The notes: generated by a model from the sequence alone, not told the origin. DNA of 64,000 bases from Guyanagaster necrorhizus (GCF_019112545.1 NW_025064923.1:62001-126000); one strand, 5' to 3'; counted from the first letter of the stretch, positions 44,872-56,841 are shown. Made by a program: numbers and translations.

Positions 44872-47800
44872 TCAGAACCACGCCATAACGCTGTCGGCAC
44901 CCAAATTCATTGCACTCATCTCTATACTCATTGTATCCACTCCAATAGACTTCGCAGAGGTACGCAGGGCAACAGGGTCACTGACATTGGGAGCACGCGG
45001 GCTCGAATGGGGCAGCACAGGGGAAATCACATGCACCGGCGGAGGAGACAACGAAGTCGAAAACAGAGACGAAACATCGCGGTAACTGGCCTGGAAGTTC
45101 GTGCGGCATCTCCCACGCTCAATTACTTCGATCTGGCACTGAACAAGGCTAGAGTGTGCCGAAGCGAACGGACCTTGGGTCGACATCAATTCAACCAGTT
45201 CCTCCTCCGAAAGATCGAAGTCAGGATCGTCATCCTCTTCATCGTAATAGACAGTAGGCACATTCTGAGCAGTCGTCCAGCGAGAATAGATGTGCTTGGC
45301 TTTATCGATTAGCGTCTCAAGGATAGGCTATGACATCGACACCTTAGTTCCATCCTTGTGAACCCAAGTTTGGCTGTACTCACAGTAATTTCCATGGCCC
45401 TGGGGCACTGTTCCTTTGCTGAGTTGAACAGGGAGCGAGCACGTTCCAGCTCCTGCAAGGATGTGGGAACGAGACACGCAGCTGGGGCCCGAGAAACGAG
45501 TAAACAAAGGGCCACCTTGTTTTAGAATCTAATAATCAGAATCAATCCCGTGGCGAACATCAATAACGTACTGCAGCAGAGAAAGTATTGGACCAGTATC
45601 CCAAAATACGCGACGTCAGTTCCGGTTCACGGTCGTATAGGTCCTGGATAGTTGCGATCATACGAGAGGCACTGAGGAACACGGCTACACATGATGGAAT
45701 GTATCGGTGGTGGCGGTTAACAATTCCTTCTGCCCCGCTGACGACCCGAGTGAAATAGCTTCGATGAAGCTGTAAAAGGACTACGACAAAATATCAGCCT
45801 GGGAATGTCAACCGTAATCAATTATAAGCCACCGACCGGTTTCAATAGCGGTTGTCAGAGATGCCTTTTGCATCAAAAATGACCGATGTTGAGGGTTTCT
45901 AGCACGTAAAGCTGTTGGGACGGAAAAGTCTCGGATCTTCGCGTCCAGTTCGAGGACTTTCGTGTACTCCCAATTAGGTTGAGATATGAGTTCAAGGACG
46001 GGTGCCAAACAATGAACATAGCATGAATGTTTCCACTCCTGGACTACAAGATAAATACGTCAGTGATAATGAACTCAATAAGAGCCGAAAATGTAATTTA
46101 CAATGATGAAGTCCCTCCGCAGGAGGGGCGCTGGGGTCCGGGGTATATACCGGGCGTGGACAATCCATGTGGGCTAATGACAGCGACGGCGGCCTGCCAA
46201 GGGACAAAGATAGTCGGGCGTCGAGATACATCAGTTCCCAGAACAGACTACAACCTAGTAAGTATAGACATTAAATGAAAGGTGCCACGCGGCTTACCAA
46301 CGACGTCGTTCAACCTCTTCAGGTTGAAGCTTCATTGATGGGGTATTCCGATCTATGTACATCACTTAATTCATCCATCTAGGAAAAACTGGATCAACGA
46401 AGACCTACGAAGGGCAATCTATATGCAGACATTCAGAACAGCAGCAGACGAGACGAACAACAAATCAGGACGTACACTTTGGGCTAACTTTGCCGTAAGT
46501 CCCATTAATCCCCATGCATAACCCGCAGCTTTCTTTTTGTCAGAGAAGACAAGAAGATACCAGATTTCGTAGAAGAGCGCAAGAACAGTCTCAACATTCG
46601 TATCTTCCATGACGGAAATTTCCGATAAAGCAGCGCGGGCGACCGTGTGATACGTTTCAGCCACAGCAGAATACGGAGGCCGCCTCAAATCCACGAGACA
46701 AGCAACCGCCATTATCATGAAGAGCAGAGCGAGACGGCGCGGACATGTGTCCTCGATCGGACTGTTGTAACAGTGTTGAACGAGGTGGAAATAAAACGAT
46801 TCGTCCGAGTGCGGATTATACCTAGTACATAATAAAATATGAATTCCATCTGGAGTAATCAAATGAGGAAAAAAAGAGACATACTGCCAGAGAGCGTTTC
46901 CTTTGGCCTGTTGCCACAGATATTCCGCTTCAGCCTGCGGAGGAAGCATACCTCTGATATAGGACCGTAACGGGATGTTAGGTTCCGGAGAATCCTTGTG
47001 AGGCATTGGAAAGCTATGGCTCAGGCGCAATATTTCCGCTTCAATCTGCTTCCCATCCGTGAGTGGCTCATCCTAATGACGTTAGTCTCCAATAACGAAA
47101 GAAGAATGGTCTAGACATACAATCATCATTTCGGTGTCAGAGAGAGACAATGTGGCGTCGATGTCCGCTCCGCCTTTCGTGGACTGTGGCGACGCAGCAG
47201 ATGCTGATTCATGCTCCGGGTCGGAAAGGGCGTCACTGCTTGAATTTGGGCTTGCCCGGGACGTGCGATAGAGGTTGACTGTGCTCTTTACACCAAGAAG
47301 AGTAGGTTGCAAAAGAGGGTGCGTATCCGTGGTGGAGGTGGATTTCGCCAGTGCTTCTTCGAGGTCACGGATACGGTCACCCATTTCATTGATCTTGCTA
47401 TGCAACTGTTCGGTGTTAGCCAGAATGAACCTGGCGAATGAAAAAATGTCAATAGAGAAATGGTGCGACACGCATGACGGGCGCTGACCGCGTGCCCTTC
47501 CCAGAAACGAGAGCACCTGCGGAGTGTAAGTCAAAGTGATAACACGCATTAAAAGGCAAGGCTATACTTGCCATTGGGACAGATATCGCTGACGCCTCTC
47601 TTCCTGCATGAACCACTGAGAGGGACGAGACCCAAGTTTAGCTGACCGGCTCAAATGCAATTGCTTAAGGAGTCTCACCAGGGAAAATTACGGTCGCACT
47701 AATTAAAACCTACCGGTAAATACACGATTTTGCAACGTTACGAGAGCTATACCTTGAGTTTTAGCCTAGCGAGGAGAAACCCACTCAGCAAGACACCGAG

Positions 47801-48107
47801 CGCGAGTGAGAAATCAGACTAACCTGCGACATTCCTGGCATGACAAGGTCGTCTACATAGCAAATTAAGTCGACTGCAGCATATTCCAAGATAATACGCC
47901 CACCTTCTTCCCAGAGGATCGTTTGGTACCGTTCACGCTATCAGCGATGAAGATGTGCTCCTTGGCGCTATGACCGTGGCTGTGGTGGTGTCCAGATTCG
48001 TCATCTCCGCTCATCGTAGTACCACTTTCGGCGGATGCACAGCGAGCCCTTTTTGAGGGGCGGTCGACGTCCTCTTCAGGATGGTCATGACCGGTCAGTA
48101 CAGACAT
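44872..48107 (-). CDS. Zn2Cys6 transcription factor, paralog 2
   Basis: Tandem paralog of the regulator at 41188-44427. The ATG at 48107 gives MSVLTGHDHPEEDVDRPSKR with an early basic signal and a His-rich stretch (ESGHHHSHGHSAKEH). The zinc cluster is again split: LSCQECRR, a 13-nt microexon (47753-47765, LKLK), CDRNFPC and SCRKRGVSDICPNG. The intron after PN has a GC donor (47566-47571 on the plus strand). A coiled coil (EQLHSKINEMGDRIRDLEEA) precedes fungal_trans motifs (CYNSPIEDTCPRRLALLFMI, YHTVARAALSEISVMED, LLVFSDKKKAAGYAWGLMGL) and LFWELMYLDARLSLSLGRPP. It ends NLGADSVMAWF at 44872, preceded by an acidic patch (DEEDDDPDFDLSEEELVELM), possibly an activation region. Confidence 0.85.
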
Positions 48108-48594
48108 TGGAATGCGAGGGATTCGGATGAGGAGAATCGGGCAGAAAGGGACCTGTCGGAGGCTCGGCAGTATTTTATGCTGGGACATAAAAGGGAATGT
48201 CTCTCTATGGCATCCTGATACCGTTCTGTTGTTCTTTCTAGTTCCAGGGGCCCCATCACGACCGTAGTGGTGGAATTTGACATTGTGAAGGGGAAATCAG
48301 AAGCATATTGAAAGAAGGCCTCGAGGAATGCAACGGCAGCATTAAATGTGACCGCATACCGGTGTTCTAAACTCAGCACTGAATCCTATCTCCTTCCGTC
48401 TCTTGTCAAATCTCCGTCAAGGATACTTGATACGATGTAGGATTTGCGACCCGTTGTTGGTCCAGCGGATCTTTTTTATTTCTAATTTCCGCTGAAAGAC
48501 CGCTCACCCAATAGCAATTTCCACTTGGCTCGGATCAGTTGGCCGAACTTTGAAAACCGAGATACAATTCTTGTTGTAAATTATCTGCTCTTCT
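48108..48594. other. intergenic, promoter side of paralog 2
   Basis: About 490 bp between the paralog 2 start and the carnitine acetyltransferase stop. A minus-strand frame (48379-48095) could be a leader but has no recognised domain. Confidence 0.4.
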
Positions 48595-50803
48595 CTACAG
48601 TTTGCTCTCCAAAGCTTGCGCTTTCTCCATCATGACGCGTGTCTGAGTGGCTGCCTCAGCAAGGTAGTGCTTCAGCTCGGCAGTATTCCTCTTCAAACTA
48701 GTAATCGTCCAGCGAATATAGTCATCACCGATCGCGTATGACAGTCCGTACCCATCCGGAACAACTTTGTAGATCACCGTCAGCTGCCGCACTTGACAAT
48801 TACGTTGGTACATACCTTCGCCGTACCCCCACCCATCAAAGTACGGGCTGCTGAGATTGCTCGTGCTCAGCTCCCAATGGTTGGTCTTTGAGAACGAAGG
48901 GTCGTTATAAATTTCAGGCGTCTGCTCGCCTTCCTTGAGAAGTTTCTTTAGCCCAAAGAAGTGTCTGTCGACACCCTGACCATCAGCCGCCCAAGCAGCA
49001 TATTGTAGGTGCCGCGTAACGGCCGCACGGAACAGGCTCGCGCGATTAGTGTCCTGAACAAATGAATAAAATTTCCTGAATCAAAACCCGCACAAGCGAA
49101 ACGTGGCAGACAACTTACCGTCTCGTCGGGATCTAGCATGGCCTCAGCCCACTGCTTTGCTTCCGAACTCGAGGAACGAATGACTTCAGTTCGCCCAAGT
49201 TGGTACTTTCTCGTCTGAGCACTTTCGTACGTGACACCGGGACGACCGAACATCTTATGAAAGGCGAGCTGTTTCACTAATTGTGCCCACGCATCAGGGG
49301 AGGCTTTGAACTTCTTGATGGTATTTTTGCCATAACCTTCATAGTGAAGAACCTAGAACACCGGGTCTGTCAGGGTCAACAGACGACAAAACGAATAGAA
49401 ACCACGTACGTGGAGATCATGACTTGTAACCAATTCTTCAAACCGCTTCTCAGCTCCTTGAACAAGGATTTTCACTTGGTCGTTAACCTTAAACTGCAAT
49501 TCCACCGGTTCTGGAAGGTTTTTCCCTGTATCGGCAGATCTAGCTGGCCCGAGGTCGACTTTACCATGTGCCAAAGTTGCCAATATGAACTCGTTCAAGC
49601 GCAAGGTCGGGGTTCCGTCCATACACGAGTGCTCCCCCAAAAAACCCGAGCGACCATTGTCGAATACGATCACTGGAGAAAAATGAAATGATGAAACAAC
49701 AATACTAGAAAACGCGACGCGACTTGCATTGATGTTTATCGTAGAAACGGTTTTTGCCGTCTCCGACCCAGCACGCCCACGATATATCTTCCCTGGTGAC
49801 AGGCTTCGTGTCATCCAAACAGACGACAATCATAGCGCTCTCAATCTCCTCCAGAGACTTTGCGTTCGTTCCATCGGCAGAGGCGGCTATGAGGTGCGCG
49901 CGAGCGTCGGTCCAAAGATCACGGTTGTCAGACGTAAGAGCACCGATAGGGAGACCCGAGGATGAACCGGCTTTCTCTATCACCTTTTCTATCTGGAATT
50001 CGAGCTCTGCCGCAGACAACTCTCGGCCGGCGGAGTCAATTAAAGGGACCTTGAAGAACTTATTTTTGCGAACGAAGACGACGTGATTGTGGGCAGCAGG
50101 GTCAAATTTGTGGGCAGTATCAGAAGGTTTATTCGGGTATCGGGATGAATGGAATCTGCTGACGCGTCAAGAATGTGCCGATGGCCATCATCATCAATTG
50201 GTACTTACAGCCACTTGTAGGACGCCATACAGAGAGGTGCGCCCCGTACTTTTTCGGGTTCTAGCGCACGACTGGGAGAATACGTCTGTTAAGGTTTGAT
50301 TGATCAGGATAGATATACGCGCACCTTTCCGTCAACTCCCTGAAAGATAACATACTTTTGAGTAAGCTGGCGGATCGCTTGACTGGGTCCCGGCGCAGCT
50401 TGTCGTCGAGGTGGACATAGAAGTAGCTGACGAAAACTACGACAGGGTCACGATAACCCATGTATGCGGCATCATTCCACCAATCGATGATCCAGTTGGT
50501 GACGTTGGGATCCGTGGCTCTGGCTTCAAGGCGCTTCTGGAGTTGGGCACTGAAAGGCGAAGCGAGAAAGCCCTTGGCGACAGATTCTGTCTGTTTGTAT
50601 GCGGCTTCTGACACATGGGGACGAACAGTCTCGAGATATTTGTGGACGGTAGATGAAAGGGTAGGGACGGGCAGGCGGGGTAAAGATGCCTGGTAACGTA
50701 GCATTGGGTCAGCAGAGGGATCTACAGCGTATCCTGGGGGGGGATCTGTGTTCTTGGAGGATGCAGTGGACTTGAATCCAGCCTTTCCACTGGGTTTAGA
50801 CAT
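48595..50803 (-). CDS. CAT2: carnitine O-acetyltransferase with C-terminal SKL
   Basis: Moves acetyl groups between CoA and carnitine so that they can cross organelle membranes. The ATG at 50803 gives MSKPSGKAGFKSTASSKNTD, then the family N-terminal block (MLRYQASLPRLPVPTLSSTV). Other blocks: DWWNDAAYMGYRDPVVVFVS, then RGAPLCMASYKWLFHSSRYP, the catalytic His in FLGEHSCMDGTPTLRLNEF, MFGRPGVTYESAQTRKYQLG with EVIRSSSSEA, and YGLSYAIGDDYIRWTIT. The last residues are ALESKL, a canonical type-1 peroxisomal signal. Upstream of the ATG the frame is open for about 20 codons with a mitochondrial-leader look (VQRTISCASLIPRV), possibly supplied by a further exon, as in dually targeted yeast Cat2. At least six introns. 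Divergent from the PPPDE gene. Confidence 0.9.
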
Positions 50804-51150
50804 AACTCTTGGTATCAAAGACGCGCACGATATAGTTCGCTGAACAGCTGTCAATTGAAAACATCAAGACTGACAGGACGACGACATACTAAGCGAGAGG
50901 TATTTGCTAGGGAGGGCGATATCATGAGGATGGAGGTCGAGCGTCGGGAATAGTGGCTGTGCCCGAATGCTGACCACCAGCGATCGTCAGGGGCTTCTAG
51001 GAGGAGGGGGGCGCTCCCTATTATATGCCTGCGCCTAGGGACTCCGGGTTCCGCTTGCTTCCGTACCCGGCCCTCCACTCACTCCACGTGGCGGATGCCG
51101 TCGGGATCATATGGCTGTGCATCACTGACGCGTCTCTCGTTCTGTACCCT
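50804..51150. promoter_or_regulatory. divergent promoter region CAT2/PPPDE gene
   Basis: 347 bp between divergent start codons. It may also contain a leader exon of the acetyltransferase: an ATG on the minus strand near 50925 opens ISPSLANTSRL before a gtatgt donor, although the splice phase does not fit. No TATA box is clear. Confidence 0.4.
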
Positions 51151-53514
51151 ATGCAACCTGTAAAATTATATGTATACGATCTCAGCAAGGGGATGGCGGG
51201 GCAGCTCTCCCGCCAGCTAACCGGCAAGCAGATTGATGGCATCTGGTGCGGTGCATATTATACTGGACCCAGAGCCGTAAATTCAACCCGTTCTCACAGG
51301 CATACCTCCATTGTAGTCTTTGGCAGAGAAGTATTCTACGGCCAAGGCATAAACACGACTGCCCCTGGTCGCTCGCACGTAAGTAGGCCCAGCAGTATGT
51401 ATCTATTCCCCAATTCTGACGATTCACAGCATGGTTCGCCCTTACACATAATAGACCTAGGCGAGACTGCCATAGATGAAGACACCTTCGTAGAATACAT
51501 ACAAGACATGCGTGATCATTACACCGCGGATAAAGTAAGTCACGCTTTGCACTCTGCCTGGTACTCTTCCCCATCTCGTTTTATTGTAGTACCATCTACT
51601 AGGTTAGCCCACCACAGTTCCCCGACTATCCTCTAACGGCTGCCTTAGATTTTAATTGCAACTCGTTTACCAACGATGTCGCGGGCTTCCTCACTGGGAA
51701 TTCCATTCCTGACTGGATCAAAGGTCACTTCTTCTCCTTCCCGATTCACCGGTCATTGACTGCCTGGACATAGATCTGCCAACGGACTTCCTTTCCACTC
51801 CGTTTGGACAAGCCCTACGGCCCACCATCGATTCCATGTACCGTCGTCCCACACCCGGTGCCACGCCTGCTCCTACTCCGCTTACTTCGGCCCAAGCGCC
51901 TGACCCGGCTCTCGCTGCGTCGATTCTCCAGTCCGTTGCAGAACAAGCCCAGCGTAGCGCAGGTCCTTCGACTGCCCGAGCTTCTACGTCCCTTCCTGCC
52001 ACAGAATCCTTAGCCGCGCCGCTGCATCCATGCACCAACTCGGCTTCGTTTCGTAATCTACTCCGCACCCACCGCGCCGTCGTAGCCAACTTCTCCAATA
52101 TAGCGACCTGCATGCCGTGTCGTATGATCGCTCCAATCTATGAGGATCTTGCCAGAAACAAGGGCATAAGGGTGGGCAATAACGGCGTCGGTGCTGCCTT
52201 CACCAAGATAGATATGAGCACACCGATGGGGAACCAGTTGGCGTCGGAATGGGGCGTCAGAGTCATGCCAACTTTTATCTTCTTCTTGGATGGCAAAAAG
52301 GTATGTTTTTCGTAGCATCCATTGTGTCACGACTTGCGACTTAAAATTGTGCACAGGTACATGAAATGAAGGGCGCAGACGAGAAAGAGCTTAGAACACA
52401 AATTGATTTACTTATTTTCCAAGCATATCCTCGTGAGTATTCTCCCTGATTCATTAACCATCTATTCAATAACTGTCATTTAGCTCACCCTCATACATCG
52501 CTCTCGCTTCCTGCTGTTCAGGCACTGTCCCTGAATCCCATCTTATTCACACAAGTTCCCTCCTTGGATACCGTCAGCACCAAATTCGCATCTTTTATTG
52601 ACGCCACACCATGGCCATCCAACTCGCCACAATCACAGGAGCAAGTAAAGGCTTCAATTGCGGGCACAATAGTACCATACCTCAAGTCTAGATTTGCATC
52701 AAAGGCCAACACAACAAGCAAATCACCTCTTCCATCTGCTACGCCGGTCTTGATCAACATGTGGATAACAATAACAGCAGCTTTGGCATCCGTACTGTCC
52801 CCCGAATCACTCTTCCCCCTAGTTGATATGTGGCGCCTTGGCTTCCTCGATCCAGTTGTTGGGACCTGGTGCGCGACGAACCCCCTAGACCCCATTCCCA
52901 TATTTTTATCAAAAGCTACAAACTCGTCCCCGCGTAATTACACCTTGACGGTGATACGCATGCTTTCAAACGCTTTCTCCACGCCTCTTCTCGCGCAGAG
53001 ATTGCTGATCGGCGCTAACAAGGCCAGCCTCACGGCTTTCCTGATACCGTCACTATTGCATGAAGATGCGACGGTGCGGACTTCTGCCGCAAGCCTGGCC
53101 TTCAATGCCTCCGCGTTTGTGCAGAAGGGCCGAATCGACAAGGTGAGAAGCGGTGGCAGGACATTGGCGGAGGACGAGGATGAAGATTGGGAGGTGGAAA
53201 TGGTCAGCGCAATCATTGAGATGCTAGGAAGGGAAAAGGAAAATGAAGATGTTGGTATGTACATTCATTGGTTCTGACTATGTAAGTGCTTTTCTGACGC
53301 TGTTCCGCTAGTGCATCGGCTGACCGCATCCCTGGCGTGTTTGTTACGAGTATCCCCGTTCTATGAAAATCAGCTGGTTTCATTACTTGAAGTTCTTCAG
53401 GCCCGTGATGTGCTGAGGAGCAAGCTCGAAAAAGCAGGTTGTGGGCCAGACGGTGTCAAGAAGGCTGAGGTTCGTAAATTGGTTGAAGAAGTGGCCACGA
53501 AGTTGTGTCCGTAG
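51151..53514 (+). CDS. PPPDE peptidase - thioredoxin - PUL fusion protein
   Basis: Three domains in one protein. The ATG at 51151 gives MQPVKLYVYDLSKGMAGQLS. The PPPDE (deSUMOylating isopeptidase-like) domain has its catalytic His in HTSIVVFGREVFYGQGI and Cys in DFNCNSFTNDVAGFLTG, with SIPDWIKDLP after it. A Pro/Ala linker leads to a thioredoxin domain with the active site NIATCMPCRMIAPIYEDLA and the cis-Pro strand VRVMPTFIFFLDGKKV. The C-terminal part is a PUL-type helical repeat domain (YTLTVIRMLSNAFSTPLLAQ, TVRTSAASLAFNASAFVQKG, EKENEDV), ending VATKLCP at 53514. PUL domains bind Cdc48/p97. The fusion suggests a redox-aware ubiquitin/SUMO isopeptidase working with Cdc48, which is inference. 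The catalytic residues of both enzymes are present. About five introns. Confidence 0.87.
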
Positions 53515-53834
53515 TATGAACTTCTATTGTAATGGCAGTACTTTGAGATATTGTAGTGAATTTACTTGATGCGAACTTGGCGAAGATTAGGAGATTTACG
53601 GGTTCACGCACGCAAAGCAAACGCGGCCGCGGGTAAGCAGGTAAATCATCTGATGAGTCAAGGGAAATAACCGAAAATAACACCCGCCGGCCGAACCCGA
53701 TAGCGAACCCGATGGTCCGAACGCTCTGGTCATCATCCAGCTAACCATTGCTCTCTACGGCGTCCTGCGACGAGCACCACGACGACTGCAAGACAACACA
53801 CCCTAAGGACCCCGCGCACCGGCGGGGCAGAGAT
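53515..53834. other. intergenic
   Basis: 320 bp between two plus-strand genes; nothing recognised beyond presumed terminator and promoter. Confidence 0.45.
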
Positions 53835-55096
53835 ATGCAGTCAAGTCAGGCAAAATGGACCGCAAACAGCATGATCGGTGCGTCCCTTCCCTGCTATTCC
53901 AGGCTTTTTTGTCGTTGACCTCCAGCCCTTAGCTGGTGCCGGTGGTGGTCTCATTGCGAGCGTTGCTACATGTCCGCTCGACGTTATTAAGACCAAGTTG
54001 CAGGCGCAGAGAGCGGTGCAGGGACAGGCGTCCTATCAGGGTATATTCGGTGCGTTCTGATGATTCGCTTCGTGGCGATTTTGGCTCACGTTGCGGCGTA
54101 TCAGCGACGGTCAGAACTATATGGATTCATGATGGCTTCCGTGGATTCTATCGAGGACTTGGTCCGACAATACTGGGTTATCTCCCGACTTGGGCTATCT
54201 ACTTTGCGGTGTACGATGGAATCAAGAGTGCGTTTGGGGAGGTGCCTTTGGGACTTCCGACTCAACCTCACGAGCGGTTGTATCCTGCGGCTCAACCCAA
54301 GGGATACCAGCCTGTGATGCGCGAACATCCCTGGTCATTGCACATCTTGTCGGCAATGTGTGCTGGTGCAACGAGCACCATTTGTACGAACCCTCTATGG
54401 GTAATCAAGACGCGATTCATGGTGCGGCATCTCATATATTAGTCTCCGCGTGTACTGAACATACTTCGTTGCTTGCTTAGACTCAGTCTCGTGACGAAGT
54501 CAGATACCGCCATACGGTTGATGCTGCACTTACGATTTATCGGACAGAAGGACTGCGAGCATTCTACCGCGGCCTTCTCCCGAGCCTTCTCGGGATAGCA
54601 CACGTCGCCGTACAGTTTCCGCTATATGAGCAACTGAAAGTTTGGGCTCGTGAGTACCCCTGCATCCTCGATTCTAATTGCTCTCATCGTCCATTCCTCT
54701 AGAACGAGATTCGGAGGAAGCGTTGTCGGGCCGAGCGATATTGCTCTGTTCCGCGGCTGCTAAAATGACTGCGTCCATCGCGACTTACCCTCATGAGGTT
54801 GTGCGAACTCGACTACAAACCCAACGGCGGCCGTTAGCGGATGATTTCTCATCTGATGGAATGATTAAGAAATACCCCAGAGGCGGGATTATCTATATGA
54901 CACAGAAACTTATTCGGAAGGAGGGATGGACGGCCTTGTATAGAGGTCTGTCTATCAATCTCCTCCGCACTGTCCCAAACAGTGCTGTTACTATGTTGAC
55001 GTGCGTCTCGTTTCCTTCTTCTCTGGTTGTCTCCACTGACATAATTTTTACAGGTATGAGCTTTTGATGAGACAATTGACATCACGGACGCCCTGA
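53835..55096 (+). CDS. mitochondrial carrier, NAD+/pyrimidine nucleotide type
   Basis: Mitochondrial carrier family inner-membrane transporter with three repeats. The ATG at 53835 gives MQSSQAKWTANSMI, joined across an intron to AGAGGGLIASVATCPLDVIK. Signature motifs are PLDVIKTKLQAQ, PLWVIKTRF and PHEVVRTRLQTQ. Linkers include GFRGFYRGLGPTILGYLPTW with AIYFAVYDGIK, GLRAFYRGLLPSLLGIAHVA with VQFPLYEQLKVWA, and GWTALYRGLSINLLRTVPNS. The GYLPTWAIYF context and the long insert after repeat 1 point to the Ndt1/Yia6 NAD+ or Rim2-like pyrimidine group; I cannot separate them. The last exon ends TSRTP at 55094-55096. About six introns. Complete by length (roughly 330-340 residues). Confidence 0.87.
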
Positions 55097-55708
55097 AGTA
55101 GCTTTGCCGTTGATTAGTATACAGGTAACAGATCCTTTTATGGATGACAGCATATACAGGATGGTTACGAGATAGTTGCTTAGATCGAGCAGTTTATATC
55201 AGTCTGGGACTGTGAAGATTTTACAGCTCATTCGACTTGCACTGACTATGTATATTAGTACAATACCTGCGCATCCCTGTCGCCATTTTTCTCATTTCGC
55301 TCTCGTGCAACTTTACTCTGATACAATACAATAATGCTATAGACTACCTTCGTTTCCAAGTCCGAACTTTAATGTGTATAGAAGAAGGCGGAGCGAACAA
55401 ATTAATTTGCATCACATAACATAACGGTAGGTCTGCCTTGAAGTCTACAGAATGCTGACGCACGTCGAAAAGGTCCAACATCTATAAGAATGGAAGCTTG
55501 AACGTAACTGGCAAAGATGGGCTCCAGATGCATGAGTGTGGAGTTAGGAAATGTATGGTTACATGTCACTCGCAACGTTGCCGGGCACAACTAATTGAAC
55601 CATTAGTAGGAATTGAGGAGCATCCAAAAGTATCCATCGAGAACGACACACCAAAAGTGGACCTGCTTCACATGACGGAGTTCAACGGGTGCACAGCAAT
55701 GAGACAAT
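55097..55708. other. intergenic
   Basis: About 600 bp; short frames only, nothing recognised. Confidence 0.4.
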
Positions 55709-56713
55709 TCACATTCGCAGCAGGGGAATCACGCGGTCATATATGAGCCATTTGTACGGCCGAGCATTTACAGCCAGAAATCCGCAAATCCGCGCGCCTA
55801 CTAGACTCAGCCTCCCGACAATGCTAATTCGTATCCCGAAAAGACGGTGTATGTACTTCTCCGGGTAGTAGTATGAACGGAACCAAGTTGGACAGAGAAC
55901 CAGAGCTTCCCGAGTGCAGGTTGCCAAAGCTGAATTTAAATAGCGCTCCTCGAGATGGTCTACTAAAGGAGCATTCACGGGTCACCCCGAGAACACCGAA
56001 GTCGGTTTGGGTGATTCATATACAAAGCACTCTCAGCAGAGCAACAAGAGTGCCAGATGAGGTTAGGAGGTGTAGCACTCGTCCCAGTTTTATTTCTGGA
56101 ACGAGCCTTTCCGGAAAGATCCTGTCGTTAAAGCGGCTACAGTGTAATCCAGTTCCTCATAATAGACACAAGTTATCGCGATCCATGCCAAAGCGCTAAA
56201 AGCCACGAGGTGAACCCGGATCTGAAAGACGGTTCTCCACAAACAAGCACAAGGTCTTTGTGTAATATTCACGCATGAAATTTTCGGACATGCAGCGAAA
56301 AGGGCACCCTCAGAAATTTTAACCGAGACATGCACAAGAAGATCGAACGCACAAATGAAGAGTGGTATCTGCGCCGGAGAGTCGGGTAGCGGTGATAATG
56401 CACTGCGGACAGCGGCCCCGAAATCCCCCGGCGCTCCGCACGCGATACCCGACACAGACATCTGGTATCCAACCATCGATTCACCAAAGTAACTCAAGCC
56501 AAAAAAACGGGTAACACTGCGCGCGAACAAATAATGGACAGAGCGCCCCCGCCCATACGACCATCGCATTTCATATCCTACAAATATTTCCTCGGTTGAA
56601 AGACGCCACATCACACTGAAACGGGGTGGTACTTGAAGGCCCTCGAATACCGCTTTGGAAATAACGGGGCATAATATGAAGGAAGGTGAGGACCGTGCGT
56701 CATAAGAAGCCAA
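55709..56713 (-). CDS. candidate DUF6533-like multispan membrane protein
   Basis: Minus-strand frames from 56713 downward include a segment like the DUF6533 N-terminal motif of mushroom multispan proteins (STEEIFVGYEMRWSYGRGRS, then VHYLFARSVTRFFGLSYF). A hydrophobic part (VHLVAFSALAWIAITCVYYE) follows, and an alternative frame near 56330-56275 (KFLRVPFSLHVRKFHA) recalls the arginine-rich loop after the fourth helix. A last stretch lies at 55978-55709. Frames must be joined by introns that I could not fix, so the gene may be intact or decayed. No function is known for the family. Confidence 0.35.
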
Positions 56714-56841
56714 CCCGCCTACGCGATTTCCGTGCAGGATGTTCGCAAGACAAATGTCACTTGGTGATCAATGCAATCATACATGATTTCATAGCGTTGG
56801 CAAAAGTATGGGTATACCGTTGAGACTTTGCTGGCAGAAGG

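Noticed and set aside
44854..45312. Plus-strand frame of 152 codons
   Set aside because: It lies opposite the C-terminal exon of regulator paralog 2, which ends in the MAWF motif shared with paralog 1.
50804..50854. TTG start for the carnitine acetyltransferase
   Set aside because: Nuclear fungal genes rarely start at TTG. The ATG at 50803 is in frame; the upstream stretch is better explained as a leader from another exon.
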